In this document: piece by piece, positions 26,176 to 35,234 of the stretch
How positions within the stretch are numbered: position 1 is the stretch's first letter
Layout of the letters: the number at the start of each line of letters is the position of its first letter
DNA from: Mucilaginibacter aquaedulcis
GTDB taxonomy: Bacteria > Bacteroidota > Bacteroidia > Sphingobacteriales > Sphingobacteriaceae
Reading direction: 5' to 3'
DNA length: 64,000 nucleotides
Assembly: GCF_030409325.1 (NCBI RefSeq)
Contig: NZ_JAUFPR010000002.1
Span: forward strand, 868,001 to 932,000
The notes under the pieces: generated by a model
What the model saw: only the letters and a program-made list of their open reading frames with translations
Told to the model about the DNA's origin: nothing
Database searches by the model: none
Made by a program: the position numbers and the translations under genes

Positions 26176-26216
26176 ATAATAAGAAAGGCGCTATTTTTGA
26201 GCGCTTTTCTTATTAT
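26176..26216. terminator. Terminator after the SDR gene
   Basis: The 16-bp stem ATAATAAGAAAGGCGC (26176-26191) pairs with 26201-26216 (one G-U), with a 9-nt loop. The arms themselves give the A/T tracts. Confidence 0.8.
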
Positions 26217-26358
26217 CAATATTATAATTATAATAATTACGCATATTTATCATCCAATTCTCACTAAAAGCTACTCATCCAGCAATCTAACCGTATGTTA
26301 ACTTGACATCCATTTTCAGTTAATCTAACTTTAACATACCCTAATTTATTAACTTGTT

Positions 26359-26619
26359 ATGGAAGATGATGATGAATTAACCGCAGAATACCAAAGTATA
26401 TTATCTGATATATGCGACAACAAAGATCTTGATATCCATTTTTTCACAATCAGAGAAAGATTAAATTATCTCAATACTAAGATTGATGAATTGAATGCAA
26501 AAAATCAGGAAAACCAACTTCTGCTTAGAATCAGTTATGATTATTATCGCCTGCAGGATATTCTGCTTGCCGGTAACGCAAAGCTTAAATTAAAAAATGA
26601 TGGCTTTAAAAATAATTAA
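26359..26619 (+). CDS. Small acidic helical hypothetical protein (86 aa)
   Basis: An 86-residue protein, acidic at the front and helical throughout (ILSDICDNKDLDIHFFTIRERLNYLNTKIDELNAKNQ), probably a short coiled coil. It has no signal or membrane segment, and I do not recognise it. A 9-bp inverted repeat (GTATGTTAA at 26293-26301 with 26331-26339) lies just before the start and may be an operator. Confidence 0.6.
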   Translation: MEDDDELTAEYQSILSDICDNKDLDIHFFTIRERLNYLNTKIDELNAKNQENQLLLRISYDYYRLQDILLAGNAKLKLKNDGFKNN

Positions 26620-26756
26620 AACTGTTTCAATAGAAATAACCAAAGTTGGATTGTTTGTTTAAACGCAGAATAAAACATTAGATACAAATTTCAATTTGGC
26701 TCAATACTTGTAATATAGTTATCAAATAATTACAAAGTTAAAAAATCATAGTTTAG

Positions 26757-26789
26757 AGAGGTTGGTAGGGGTACCAACCTCTTTTTTTT
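26757..26789 (+). terminator. Strong Rho-independent terminator or attenuator before upxY
   Basis: AGAGGTTGGTA pairs perfectly with TACCAACCTCT around a GGGG loop, followed by eight T. It ends the small gene at 26359, or, if transcription begins upstream of it, would act as a leader attenuator for the antiterminator gene. Confidence 0.8.
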
Positions 26790-27237
26790 GTGCCCGCATT
26801 ATTCGTTTTATACCCATCACTCCTATTGGTTGTAATTAGGCTTCATATTTATCCAAGATTTACACACCATAATTAACGGGGAAAAATATCCACACTATTC
26901 CCCAAATACCCCAATAAACACACCCCAAATCACGTAATGGAATTATATAGATTAATAATTTAATATGAATTTAACTTTTTTTTTAAAAGGTTGATTATAA
27001 TAATAAAAATGATGGTTGAGCCTTAACAGCCAAAAAGTGAGCCTACGCAGCCTTCGCATATAGTGTGAAAAATTTACCTTAGCAACACCCTAATTCTCAC
27101 AATTGTAGCAGGTTATGTGCTAGCCCCAGCCATAGTTATCCTGTTTCACTTGTTATTTATGCTACTGATTTTAGTACAATGTAATTACGTTGTTGCCATG
27201 AACATTAATTTTTTACATAACTCTCACAGTATTATTT
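26790..27237. other. Long leader or intergenic region upstream of the antiterminator gene
   Basis: About 450 bases without a credible gene; the open frame at 27117-27323 overlaps the antiterminator gene and is not protein-like. UpxY-type genes are often preceded by long untranslated leaders, so this may be transcribed. I see no clear promoter box. Confidence 0.45.
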
Positions 27238-27762
27238 ATGACAAACTTCACAGTAACAGAAAAAAGCAAAGCCTCCAAATGGATGGTTGTTTACACCCGA
27301 TCGCGATGGGAAAAGAAAGTTGACAAACTTCTCCAAACCCAAAAAATTAATTCGTTTTGTCCCACAATCAAAACCAAACACCGTTGGGTTGATCGTACAA
27401 AAGTGGTTGATCTGCCACTATTCACTTCCTATCTATTTGTAAATGCCGACCCAAAAGAACAATTGATGGTTAGGCAAACCATGGGTGTAGTAAACTTTGT
27501 TAATCACTGTGGCAAACCGGCCACCATTACCGATTCAGAAATTGAACGGATAAAAAAGCTTATTGACAGCCATGAAAACATCGAAGCTGTGAGTATGCCT
27601 CGCATCAAAGTTGGAGATCAGTTAAAAGTTGAAAACGGACTGCTGTTAGACTGGCAGGGCGAAGTGCTTAAAATAAACGGTAAATCGGTAGTGATGCTAA
27701 TGAAAGAACTTAACTGCGCATTGGTGATTGATACCGAAAAAACAGTGTTAAGCGCTGTTTAA
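27238..27762 (+). CDS. UpxY-family transcription antiterminator (NusG paralogue)
   Basis: A 174-residue NusG-like protein with an N-terminal NGN domain (KWMVVYTRSRWEKKVDKLLQTQKINSFCPTIKTKHRW, then LFTSYLFVNAD) and a short C-terminal KOW-like domain (VGDQLKVENGLLLDWQGEVLKI). In Bacteroides, UpxY proteins bind elongating polymerase and stop premature termination in the leader of their own long operon, usually a capsule locus. Here it lies before an HTH gene, a TMEM220-like gene and the ebo genes, so it probably acts on that long transcript. No glycosyltransferase genes are near. Confidence 0.9.
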   Translation: MTNFTVTEKSKASKWMVVYTRSRWEKKVDKLLQTQKINSFCPTIKTKHRWVDRTKVVDLPLFTSYLFVNADPKEQLMVRQTMGVVNFVNHCGKPATITDSEIERIKKLIDSHENIEAVSMPRIKVGDQLKVENGLLLDWQGEVLKINGKSVVMLMKELNCALVIDTEKTVLSAV

Positions 27763-27819
27763 TTTTAAAACTTATTGTTATAAACCTTTGTCACCCACTT
27801 TTTAAAACAAGTAGAAATT

Positions 27820-28203
27820 ATGGAAAGCCACCATGGACGGATCATAGAACTAACGATCCGCAAAAAGGGATTGAACATATCTGAAATTGCACGCCTGACT
27901 CATGTTAACCGCAGATCAGTTTATAATTGGTTTAACCAAAAATATCTTAAACCAGAAATCATTTATCGCTTAGGCGTGGTTCTCAAACACGATTTTTCTG
28001 TCGAATTTCCGGATCTGTTTTCAAAAAAAGATTTCATGAAAGAGCGTAATACAGGTAATGATCTTGATATTGCAGATCCTGTTGCCGAAGAAATACCAGG
28101 CAGCCATATATGGAAAGACAGGTATATATCATTATTGGAAAATTACAACAAGCTGTTATTAGCTTATGCTCAACGTGAAAATGCTTTACATGGCATAGAT
28201 TAA
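27820..28203 (+). CDS. Small helix-turn-helix protein
   Basis: A 127-residue protein with an XRE-like helix-turn-helix (GLNISEIARLTHVNRRSVYNWFNQKYLKPEIIYRLG, about 17-52) and a C-terminal helical part (HIWKDRYISLLENYNKLLLAYAQREN) suited to oligomerisation. It lies 57 bases after the antiterminator gene, so both form a regulatory pair for what follows. The DNA target is unknown. Genes of this form commonly sit next to UpxY or exopolysaccharide loci in sphingobacteria. Confidence 0.8.
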   Translation: MESHHGRIIELTIRKKGLNISEIARLTHVNRRSVYNWFNQKYLKPEIIYRLGVVLKHDFSVEFPDLFSKKDFMKERNTGNDLDIADPVAEEIPGSHIWKDRYISLLENYNKLLLAYAQRENALHGID

Positions 28204-28352
28204 CAGGCTGAAACTGTTTTGATAATTTTAAGGAGAGAGAGTTGAGAAGGTTATAATTAATTGCACCAAAAAATAGGTAAACAAAGATTTATTTTTAAAT
28301 TGGTTCACCATTATAATTAATCATATTGCTGCTAATTCATTAATAAAAATAT

Positions 28353-28718
28353 ATGCTTATTGCTTTAAATATACTTTTCTTGCTCTCTTTCCTGGTTTTT
28401 GCCTACCTCAATTTGAATGATATTGATTGGTATTTATGGGTACCCATATATTTAAGCGCAGCAATATGTTGTGGGATGGCAGCATTTGGTAAGTTTTACT
28501 CTCTTGCTTATATTCTGTTGATAGCATTTTACCTGATTTACGCGGCATTGCTTTTTTTTCAAAAAGATGGTGTACGCGATTGGTTAGTTAAATACAACAA
28601 ACCCAGTTTGGTTGAAAGCATGCAGGCTACTAAACCCTATATAGAAAAAACAAGGGAATTTTTTGGTTTGCTCATCATTACGGGGGCCCTATTAATTAAT
28701 TACTTTGCCGCTCAATAA
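28353..28718 (+). CDS. TMEM220-family membrane protein
   Basis: A 121-residue membrane protein with four hydrophobic segments. NLNDIDWYLWVPIYLSAAICCGMAAFG (about 22-48) is the TMEM220 family mark, followed by YSLAYILLIAFYLIYAALLFF and a C-terminal REFFGLLIITGALLINYF. Function is unknown in bacteria and animals. It is placed 11 bases before eboA, which indicates that it is the first structural gene of the ebo operon. Confidence 0.82.
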   Translation: MLIALNILFLLSFLVFAYLNLNDIDWYLWVPIYLSAAICCGMAAFGKFYSLAYILLIAFYLIYAALLFFQKDGVRDWLVKYNKPSLVESMQATKPYIEKTREFFGLLIITGALLINYFAAQ

Positions 28719-28729
28719 TTCACTTTGTT

Positions 28730-29449
28730 ATGGCCGTTTACAATGCATCAGAATTAACACTTATACTTTCTGATATTATCAAGGAAAACATTACCGTGGA
28801 GGCATGGGACTGGCTTCAAACACAAACCAACGGCATCAATAATTCTGGCATTAGCACAACGTTTGGCCTCCTACCCAGAAAAACAGGTAAAGCGCAGATA
28901 CAAGTAAGCAGTGGACAACAGGGACTGATAAATGCTTCAAAACTTGATTTAACATACAACAATTGGACTGCAGACCGCTTGAGCCGTGTTTGGCTATTGA
29001 CGCAATACCGGGAGGAAGATCAAGACAAGTATTTTCGTACCATCGAAAACCTTTTTTCGGCAGCCGAAATGAATGAACAGGTGGCCTTATATTCTACCCT
29101 GCCCTTTCTTTCATATCCTCAGTTGTGGGTAAAACGCTGCGCGGAAGGAATCAGAAGTAATATAGGTATTGTGTTAGAAGCCATCATGTATCACAATCCC
29201 TACCCTGCTGAAAACTTACCAGAACCGGCATGGAATCAAATGGTTTTGAAAGCTTTTTTTACTGATAAGCAAGTAAATAAAATATACGGTTTAGATGATC
29301 GGGCAAATTCAGAACTTGCACGAATATTGATTGATTATGCAAGGGAGCGCCATGCTGCCGGGAGAGATATAAATAGCATGCTTTGGTATCTCGTTGAAAA
29401 ATTTGTTACCGAGCAGCAATTGAACAACATGAAACAAGGTCATTTTTAA
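28730..29449 (+). CDS. eboA: EboA-domain protein
   Basis: A 239-residue protein of the EboA family, recognised mainly by its helical repeats (FGLLPRKTGKAQIQVS, LSRVWLLTQY, LYSTLPFLSYPQLWVKRCAEGIRSNIGIVLEAI) and its place at the head of an eboB-F series. There is no signal or membrane segment. The biochemical role of EboA is unknown; in the scytonemin system of cyanobacteria the ebo genes are needed to move a precursor to the periplasm. It starts 11 bases after the TMEM220-like gene. Confidence 0.88.
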   Translation: MAVYNASELTLILSDIIKENITVEAWDWLQTQTNGINNSGISTTFGLLPRKTGKAQIQVSSGQQGLINASKLDLTYNNWTADRLSRVWLLTQYREEDQDKYFRTIENLFSAAEMNEQVALYSTLPFLSYPQLWVKRCAEGIRSNIGIVLEAIMYHNPYPAENLPEPAWNQMVLKAFFTDKQVNKIYGLDDRANSELARILIDYARERHAAGRDINSMLWYLVEKFVTEQQLNNMKQGHF

Positions 29450-29481
29450 ACAATGATCTTTTACTTAAAAAAATATTAGAG

Positions 29482-30465
29482 ATGTGTTGCAGTCATAATA
29501 TAGAAGAAAGAAGCGTTCCGGCAACGCAATCAACAGAGAAGTTTGATATGGATTTGATCAAGGGGATGAAATTTTTCGACCCGCATGTTCATATGACCTC
29601 GCGTACTACTGATGACTACCAGGCTATGGCTGATGCCGGAATAGTTGCACTTATAGAGCCCTCCTTTTGGCTCGGCCAGCCACGCACGGGCCCAGGTAGT
29701 TTTAAAGATTATTACAGCAGCCTTGTAGGTTGGGAAAGATTTCGCTCATCACAATTTGGGATTAAACACTATTGTACTATCGGGCTTAATTCAAGAGAAG
29801 CAAATAATGAACCTTTGGCAGAGCAGGTAATGGAAATGCTGCCATTATTTATCTACAAAGACGGGGTTGTAGGAATTGGCGAAATAGGATTTGACGATCA
29901 AACCGCTGCGGAAGAAAAATATTACCGTTTGCAGCTTGATCTGGCAAAGGAATCAGGCTTGCCGGTACAGATCCATACCCCCCACCGCGATAAAAAACGC
30001 GGCACGCAGCGTAGTATGGATATTGCTATTGAGCACGGGCTTGAACCTCACATGGTAATTGTTGATCATAACAATGAAGAAACTGTAAAAGAAGTATTGG
30101 ACAGGGGCTTTTGGGCTGCCTTTACTATTTATCCATTTACAAAAATGGGAAATCAGCGTATGGTAGAGATTACCAAACAATATGGCCCGGAACGGATAAT
30201 GGTTAATTCGGCTGCGGACTGGGGTATCAGTGACCCTATGGCAGTACCTAAAACAGCGGCTTTAATGAAACTAAATGGTATAAGCCTTAAAGATATAGAA
30301 CTGGTTACTTATCGCAATGCTATTACGGCTTTTGCCCAAAGCGGCCAAATTAACGAAGCTGATTTTGTTACCGCTATTGATCAAAGTGCAAGGTTTGAGG
30401 GAAACAGTATTTTACGAGGCGGTCAACAACCCCGTATTGATAAATCTTCCATCATTATCAGTTAA
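29482..30465 (+). CDS. eboB: EboB, TatD-family metal-dependent hydrolase
   Basis: A 327-residue amidohydrolase-fold protein. The metal site appears intact: HVH in DPHVHM (about 34-40), Glu in GVVGIGEIGFDD, His in PVQIHTPHRD, His in VIVDHNNEE and Asp in NSAADWGISDP. The closest family is the TatD-like EboB group rather than the DNase TatD. The first 25 residues (MCCSHNIEERSV) are a poorly ordered extension; a second possible start is at the Met of MDLIKGM (about residue 23). It lies 32 bases after eboA. Confidence 0.9.
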   Translation: MCCSHNIEERSVPATQSTEKFDMDLIKGMKFFDPHVHMTSRTTDDYQAMADAGIVALIEPSFWLGQPRTGPGSFKDYYSSLVGWERFRSSQFGIKHYCTIGLNSREANNEPLAEQVMEMLPLFIYKDGVVGIGEIGFDDQTAAEEKYYRLQLDLAKESGLPVQIHTPHRDKKRGTQRSMDIAIEHGLEPHMVIVDHNNEETVKEVLDRGFWAAFTIYPFTKMGNQRMVEITKQYGPERIMVNSAADWGISDPMAVPKTAALMKLNGISLKDIELVTYRNAITAFAQSGQINEADFVTAIDQSARFEGNSILRGGQQPRIDKSSIIIS

Positions 30466-30470
30466 CTATT

Positions 30471-31358
30471 TTGGATAAGATACTGGTTTATTTGCGAATG
30501 ACGAGGCCTGCTAATGTTGTGACCTCGGTTGCTGATGTTTTGGCCGGTGCTGCTATAGCGGGCTTTTTTTCGGCAGAAGCTTTTAGTGGTCACATACTGG
30601 AAATAATAATGCTTTGCGTTTCAACCGCCTGCTTATATGGGGGCGGTATTGTATTCAATGATGTTTTTGATGCCGATTTGGATAAAATTGAACGTCCGGA
30701 ACGCGCCATTCCAAGCGGAAGGGTAAGCATTAAGCAAGCTTCCATATTTGGCTCTGTTCTTTTACTTACCGGAACTATAATTGCGGCATTAGTCAGCCCC
30801 GTATCTGGTTTATTAGCTTTTGCAATTGCTTTTTTTGCTTTACTATACAATAAAATAGCTAAACACCACTACTTTTGGGGGCCACTCAATATGGGTTGCT
30901 GCCGGGGTTTGAATTTGCTTTTAGGAGTCAGCATCATCACAATGGCTTTATCACAGTGGTATTTTCTGGCTATAGTGCCTATTATCTATATTTTTTCAAT
31001 CACTATGATCAGCCGTGGCGAAGTACATGGTGGCAGCAGAATTAATTTATACATTGCAGCCATATTATATTGTATTGTAACAAGCTTTCTGCTTTGCTTT
31101 TCTTACCTCAACAACAAACTGCTTTTATCAGCAATTATACTCATCCCATTCTTATGGATGATATTCAGGCCCTTGTTCAAGGCAATTCAAAACCCTATAG
31201 GTAAAAATATAGGCGGGGCAGTTAAAGCTGGTGTTATTTCATTAATATTGATGGATGCCACATGGGCCGCAACATTCAGCAACATTTATACAGCTATAAT
31301 TATTGCTTGCTTATTGCCTATATCCCTTTTACTGGCCAAGGCGTTTGCCGTTACTTAA
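30471..31358 (+). CDS. eboC: EboC, UbiA-like prenyltransferase
   Basis: A 295-residue integral-membrane protein with eight or nine helices. The first aspartate motif is NDVFDADLDKIERPERAIPSG (about 64-84). The second UbiA aspartate motif is replaced by SRGEVHGGSRIN, which is characteristic of EboC. It probably attaches or handles an isoprenoid chain or a hydrophobic aromatic substrate in the membrane. The frame begins with TTG at 30471; an ATG at 30498 (MTRPANVVT) is also possible and only nine residues shorter. It lies five bases after eboB. Confidence 0.9.
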   Translation: MDKILVYLRMTRPANVVTSVADVLAGAAIAGFFSAEAFSGHILEIIMLCVSTACLYGGGIVFNDVFDADLDKIERPERAIPSGRVSIKQASIFGSVLLLTGTIIAALVSPVSGLLAFAIAFFALLYNKIAKHHYFWGPLNMGCCRGLNLLLGVSIITMALSQWYFLAIVPIIYIFSITMISRGEVHGGSRINLYIAAILYCIVTSFLLCFSYLNNKLLLSAIILIPFLWMIFRPLFKAIQNPIGKNIGGAVKAGVISLILMDATWAATFSNIYTAIIIACLLPISLLLAKAFAVT

Positions 31359-31388
31359 TTATTTAATTCAATACGTTCTTTATATTAC

Positions 31389-32552
31389 ATGAAGCATTTA
31401 TCACAATCATTTTCTGTCAAGTTTGAATACCAGATTTATTTTACTGCCGGTATTTTCAACAAGACCAATACGCTTTTTAATGATTTTTTACTCAACTCTG
31501 CTACATCGTTATCAACCCGTAAAATATTCTTCGTTGTAGATAAAGGTGTTACTGATGCACACCCTAACCTGATACAGAACATTCAGGATTATTTTTCGCT
31601 TTATAATAAAGTTCAACTTGTACAGGACATTTTGGTTGTACCAGGCGGCGAAACTGCCAAAAATGATCTACTTTATTTTAACCAGGTTGTTGAAGCTGTT
31701 AATGCTTATGGCATCGACAGACACTCCTACATAGCTGCCATTGGTGGCGGGGCTGTGCTTGATATGGTAGGCTACGCTGCAGCTGTTTCGCACCGCGGCA
31801 TTAAACACATACGTATCCCAACAACGGTGTTGTCTCAAAATGATTCTGGAATAGGTGTCAAAAACGGGATCAATTTTTTCTCTAAGAAAAACTTCCTGGG
31901 AACTTTTGTTCCGCCAACAGTAGTGTTTAACGACGAACAGTTTTTGGAAACCCTAACTGATCGTGATTGGCGTTCCGGGATATCTGAAGCCGTAAAGGTT
32001 GCTTTGTTAAAAGATGCCGACTTTTTTACGTGGATAGAGCAGAACACCACAGCCCTGGTTAAGCGGGATATGAATACCATGAACCATTTGATATGGAAAT
32101 GTGCCCAGCTCCATATGGAGCATATAGCAGGCGCAGACCCTTTTGAAAGTGGCTCCTCCCGCCCTCTTGATTTTGGACACTGGAGCGCGCATAAACTGGA
32201 GTATCTGAGTAATTTTGAAGTGCGTCATGGCGAGGCGGTAGCTATGGGCATAGCACTCGATACAATTTATTCCAATCTATCGGGTCGTATATCTGAGCAG
32301 GAAAGCGATAGGGTAATTCAAACCTTGCAGAATCTTGGTTTTGAGGTTTCACATCATTTGCTTCAGGTTGATGGCAACAACAGCCCCATCCTGGCAGGTA
32401 TTGAAGAGTTTCGTGAGCATTTGGGAGGCCAGTTAACCATCATGTTGCTAAACGGTATTGGTGAAGGTGAAGAAGTGCATGAAATTGATACAGAAATATT
32501 AAAACAGGCCGCTAAAAAACTTGAAGAAATACACCGGCTTAAACTGCAATAA
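31389..32552 (+). CDS. eboD: EboD, 3-dehydroquinate-synthase-like enzyme
   Basis: A 387-residue protein of the sugar-phosphate cyclase superfamily. The NAD-binding stretch is AAIGGGAVLDMVGYAAAVSHRG with RIPTTVLSQNDSGIGVKNGIN; metal ligands are Glu in GISEAVKVALLKD and His in DFGHWSAHKLEYLS and VRHGEAVAMGIALD. It differs from housekeeping AroB (a longer N-terminal part and a drifted SQNDSGIGVKNG motif), so it may act on a related seven-carbon or other sugar phosphate. It lies 30 bases after eboC. Confidence 0.92.
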   Translation: MKHLSQSFSVKFEYQIYFTAGIFNKTNTLFNDFLLNSATSLSTRKIFFVVDKGVTDAHPNLIQNIQDYFSLYNKVQLVQDILVVPGGETAKNDLLYFNQVVEAVNAYGIDRHSYIAAIGGGAVLDMVGYAAAVSHRGIKHIRIPTTVLSQNDSGIGVKNGINFFSKKNFLGTFVPPTVVFNDEQFLETLTDRDWRSGISEAVKVALLKDADFFTWIEQNTTALVKRDMNTMNHLIWKCAQLHMEHIAGADPFESGSSRPLDFGHWSAHKLEYLSNFEVRHGEAVAMGIALDTIYSNLSGRISEQESDRVIQTLQNLGFEVSHHLLQVDGNNSPILAGIEEFREHLGGQLTIMLLNGIGEGEEVHEIDTEILKQAAKKLEEIHRLKLQ

Positions 32553-32562
32553 TTAATATCAT

Positions 32563-33768
32563 ATGAAACTTACAGCAGGGCATTTAACCTATTGTACCAA
32601 TATATATGCCGGCGAATCCTGGGCCGAACATTTTGATGCGCTTCAACAAAGCTTTCCGGATATAAAAAAACAATTATCACCAAATGCCCCAATGGGTATC
32701 GGGCTTCGCCTATCTAACAAAGCAAGTTTAGAGATATTACAGGGCGATAATCTGGTAAAGTTTAAACATTGGCTACAGCTTAACGATGGCTATGTATTCA
32801 CCATGAATGGCTTCCCTTACGGCAGTTTTCATAACTCGATAGTAAAAGATCAGGTTCATGCTCCTGATTGGACAACTACCGATCGCACAGATTACACCAT
32901 CAGGCTTTTCAATATCTTGGCTCAGTTATTACCTGAAGGTATGGCAGGCGGTATCTCAACCTCTCCTTTAAGCTATAAATATTGGTTCAAGACAGCAACA
33001 GAGCTTGAAGCTGCCAAAACTGAAGCCACCAAACACATACTAAAAGTAGCAGCAGAATTGTATAGGATTAAAGCTCAAACAGGTATTACTTTACATTTGG
33101 ATATAGAACCCGAACCTGATGGAATACTTGAAACTGGCGAAGAATTTATCAATTGGTTTGAAGAAATTTTATTGCCTTTGGGAATCAACTTTTTTAATAA
33201 TAAATTTCAGTTACCAATTGATGTAGCCCGGCAAATTATTAAAGATCATATAAATTTATGTTATGATGTTTGCCATTTTGCCATAGGATACGAACCGCAT
33301 GAACTTATTATAAACGAGCTTGCTCAGAAAGGCATAAAAGTGGGCAAAATACAGATAAGCGCGGCATTAAAAGCTACTTTCGATAATTTGGCAAATGATA
33401 AACAGTTGATATTGGCAGAATTTAAAAAGTTTAATGAACCCACCTATCTGCATCAGGTTATCGCAAGATTTAAAGATGGAAAGTTATTACGATATGCTGA
33501 TCTCCCGGATGCATTAGCTGCTACCGATGATTCGGCAGAGTGGAGGGCACATTTTCATGTACCTGTTTTTTTAGAAAACTTTGGTCTGCTGCAATCAACC
33601 CAAACCGATATTGTTAAAGTATTGGCACTACAGGCTCAAACACTTTTTACCAACCATCTCGAAGTAGAAACCTATACATGGGGAGTGTTGCCCGATGCTC
33701 TGAAAATTCCGCTTACCCAATCCATTATACGGGAAATGGAATGGGTTAAAAATAAATTAATAAACTAA
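32563..33768 (+). CDS. eboE: EboE, metabolite traffic protein (TIM-barrel fold)
   Basis: A 401-residue protein resembling the xylose-isomerase-like TIM-barrel EboE family. Recognised blocks include HLTYCTNIYAGESW, FPYGSFHNSIVKDQVHAPDW, LHLDIEPEPDGILE and NLCYDVCHFAIGYE, with likely metal-binding His and Glu side chains (IEPEPDG, CHFA). It is required with the other Ebo proteins for precursor export in Nostoc; the chemistry is not known. It lies ten bases after eboD. Confidence 0.92.
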   Translation: MKLTAGHLTYCTNIYAGESWAEHFDALQQSFPDIKKQLSPNAPMGIGLRLSNKASLEILQGDNLVKFKHWLQLNDGYVFTMNGFPYGSFHNSIVKDQVHAPDWTTTDRTDYTIRLFNILAQLLPEGMAGGISTSPLSYKYWFKTATELEAAKTEATKHILKVAAELYRIKAQTGITLHLDIEPEPDGILETGEEFINWFEEILLPLGINFFNNKFQLPIDVARQIIKDHINLCYDVCHFAIGYEPHELIINELAQKGIKVGKIQISAALKATFDNLANDKQLILAEFKKFNEPTYLHQVIARFKDGKLLRYADLPDALAATDDSAEWRAHFHVPVFLENFGLLQSTQTDIVKVLALQAQTLFTNHLEVETYTWGVLPDALKIPLTQSIIREMEWVKNKLIN

Positions 33769-33773
33769 CCACG

Positions 33774-35129
33774 ATGATGCATAAAACCGTTGTTATTGAT
33801 ATTGTAGGGTTATCAGCTTCTTTAATTGGTGAGCATACACCGTTTTTAAAAAAGTATATCTCCAGTAATAAACTTACTACTATTGAGCCTCTCTTACCAG
33901 CCGTCACCACATCTGTTCAATCGGCCTATCTTACCGGGAAATACCCATCGGCAAATGGGATTGTCGGAAATGGTTGGTATGACCGCGTAGATAGTGAGGT
34001 TAAGTTCTGGAAACAATCGAACAAGCTGATAAGCGGAGAAAAAATATGGGATAAGGCAAAAAAGGCAGATCCTTCTTTTACCTCATCAATGATGTTTTGG
34101 TGGTACAATATGTACTCAACTGCAGATTATTCTGTAACACCACGACCAAACTATTTGGCTGATGGCAGGAAAATGCCTGATTGCTACTCCCACCCTGCCG
34201 CATTGCGTGATATGCTTCAGGAGAAATTAGGACAATTCCCACTTTTTCAATTTTGGGGACCTGGTGCAAATATCAAATCAAGTAAATGGATAGCTGATGC
34301 ATCCATGTACACGGATGATCTTCATGACCCTACCCTTACGCTGATCTATCTTCCGCATTTAGATTACTGCCTTCAAAAGTTTGGGCCAGATGAATCAAAA
34401 ATAGCTAACGAGCTTAAAGAAATTGACACGTTGGCTGAAGAGCTGGTAGCTTTTTATGAAAAGAAAAATGCTCGCGTTATACTGCTGTCTGAGTATGGCA
34501 TTGCGCCGGTAAACAATCCTATACATTTAAATCGTTTGTTTCGCCAGCATAACTTGTTACAAATACGTGTTGAACGCGGATTGGAACTCCTTGATCCGGG
34601 CGCATCCAAGGCTTTTGTTGTCGCGGATCACCAGATAGCCCATGTTTATATTAATGATGTCACTGTAACCGAACAGGTAAAAGCGCTGTTAAAAACAGTA
34701 CCTGGCGTTGAACTGGTGCTTGACCGTAATGATCAAGCGGCCTATCATATTGACCATGAGCGGGCTGGCGACTTGGTTTTGATGGCCGATGAAAACAGCT
34801 GGTTTACCTATTATTTTTGGTTGGATGACGCCAAGGCTCCTGATTATGCCCGTGTAGTTGATATACATAAAAAACCAGGGTATGACCCTGTAGAAATGTT
34901 TATGACCTCAAAGGCGCGTGCAGGTTATAAATTACTCCGAAAAAAAGCCGGACTCAGGTATGTTATGGATGTGATTCCGCTGGATGCTACCTTAATTAAA
35001 GGCTCGCACGGACGGGTTGGTGTTGCCGAAAAATATAAGCCTGTAATAATAACAAAAGCTCCGGTTGCACAAAAGAATATTGCCCCGGTTGATATTTTTG
35101 ATATTATATGGCAACATTTAACCGATTAG
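33774..35129 (+). CDS. eboF: EboF, nucleotide pyrophosphatase/phosphodiesterase-like enzyme
   Basis: A 451-residue alkaline-phosphatase-superfamily member. The nucleophile Thr lies in PAVTTSVQSAYLTG (about 42-55), metal ligands include Asp9 (VIDIVG), the His/Asp of YLPHLDY, SEYG and KGSHGR, and a C-terminal IWQHL closes the fold. It is probably a phosphodiesterase or phosphonate-type hydrolase acting on an Ebo intermediate. It lies five bases after eboE and is the last gene of the run. Confidence 0.92.
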   Translation: MMHKTVVIDIVGLSASLIGEHTPFLKKYISSNKLTTIEPLLPAVTTSVQSAYLTGKYPSANGIVGNGWYDRVDSEVKFWKQSNKLISGEKIWDKAKKADPSFTSSMMFWWYNMYSTADYSVTPRPNYLADGRKMPDCYSHPAALRDMLQEKLGQFPLFQFWGPGANIKSSKWIADASMYTDDLHDPTLTLIYLPHLDYCLQKFGPDESKIANELKEIDTLAEELVAFYEKKNARVILLSEYGIAPVNNPIHLNRLFRQHNLLQIRVERGLELLDPGASKAFVVADHQIAHVYINDVTVTEQVKALLKTVPGVELVLDRNDQAAYHIDHERAGDLVLMADENSWFTYYFWLDDAKAPDYARVVDIHKKPGYDPVEMFMTSKARAGYKLLRKKAGLRYVMDVIPLDATLIKGSHGRVGVAEKYKPVIITKAPVAQKNIAPVDIFDIIWQHLTD

Positions 35130-35234
35130 AACAACTCTATTTCAGGAACTTAAACTCAGCTGTAATAAAACGGCTGTTGGATATATCAGGAATTTGAACC
35201 AAAATCCTACATTTGCCCCCTTTAAAAAACAACT

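Noticed and set aside
27117..27323. 68-residue frame before the antiterminator gene
   Set aside because: It overlaps the start of upxY in a different frame and its second half is a shadow of that gene.
31389..32552. Housekeeping AroB (shikimate pathway)
   Set aside because: The position between eboC and eboE and the altered SQNDSGIGVKNG motif indicate EboD.
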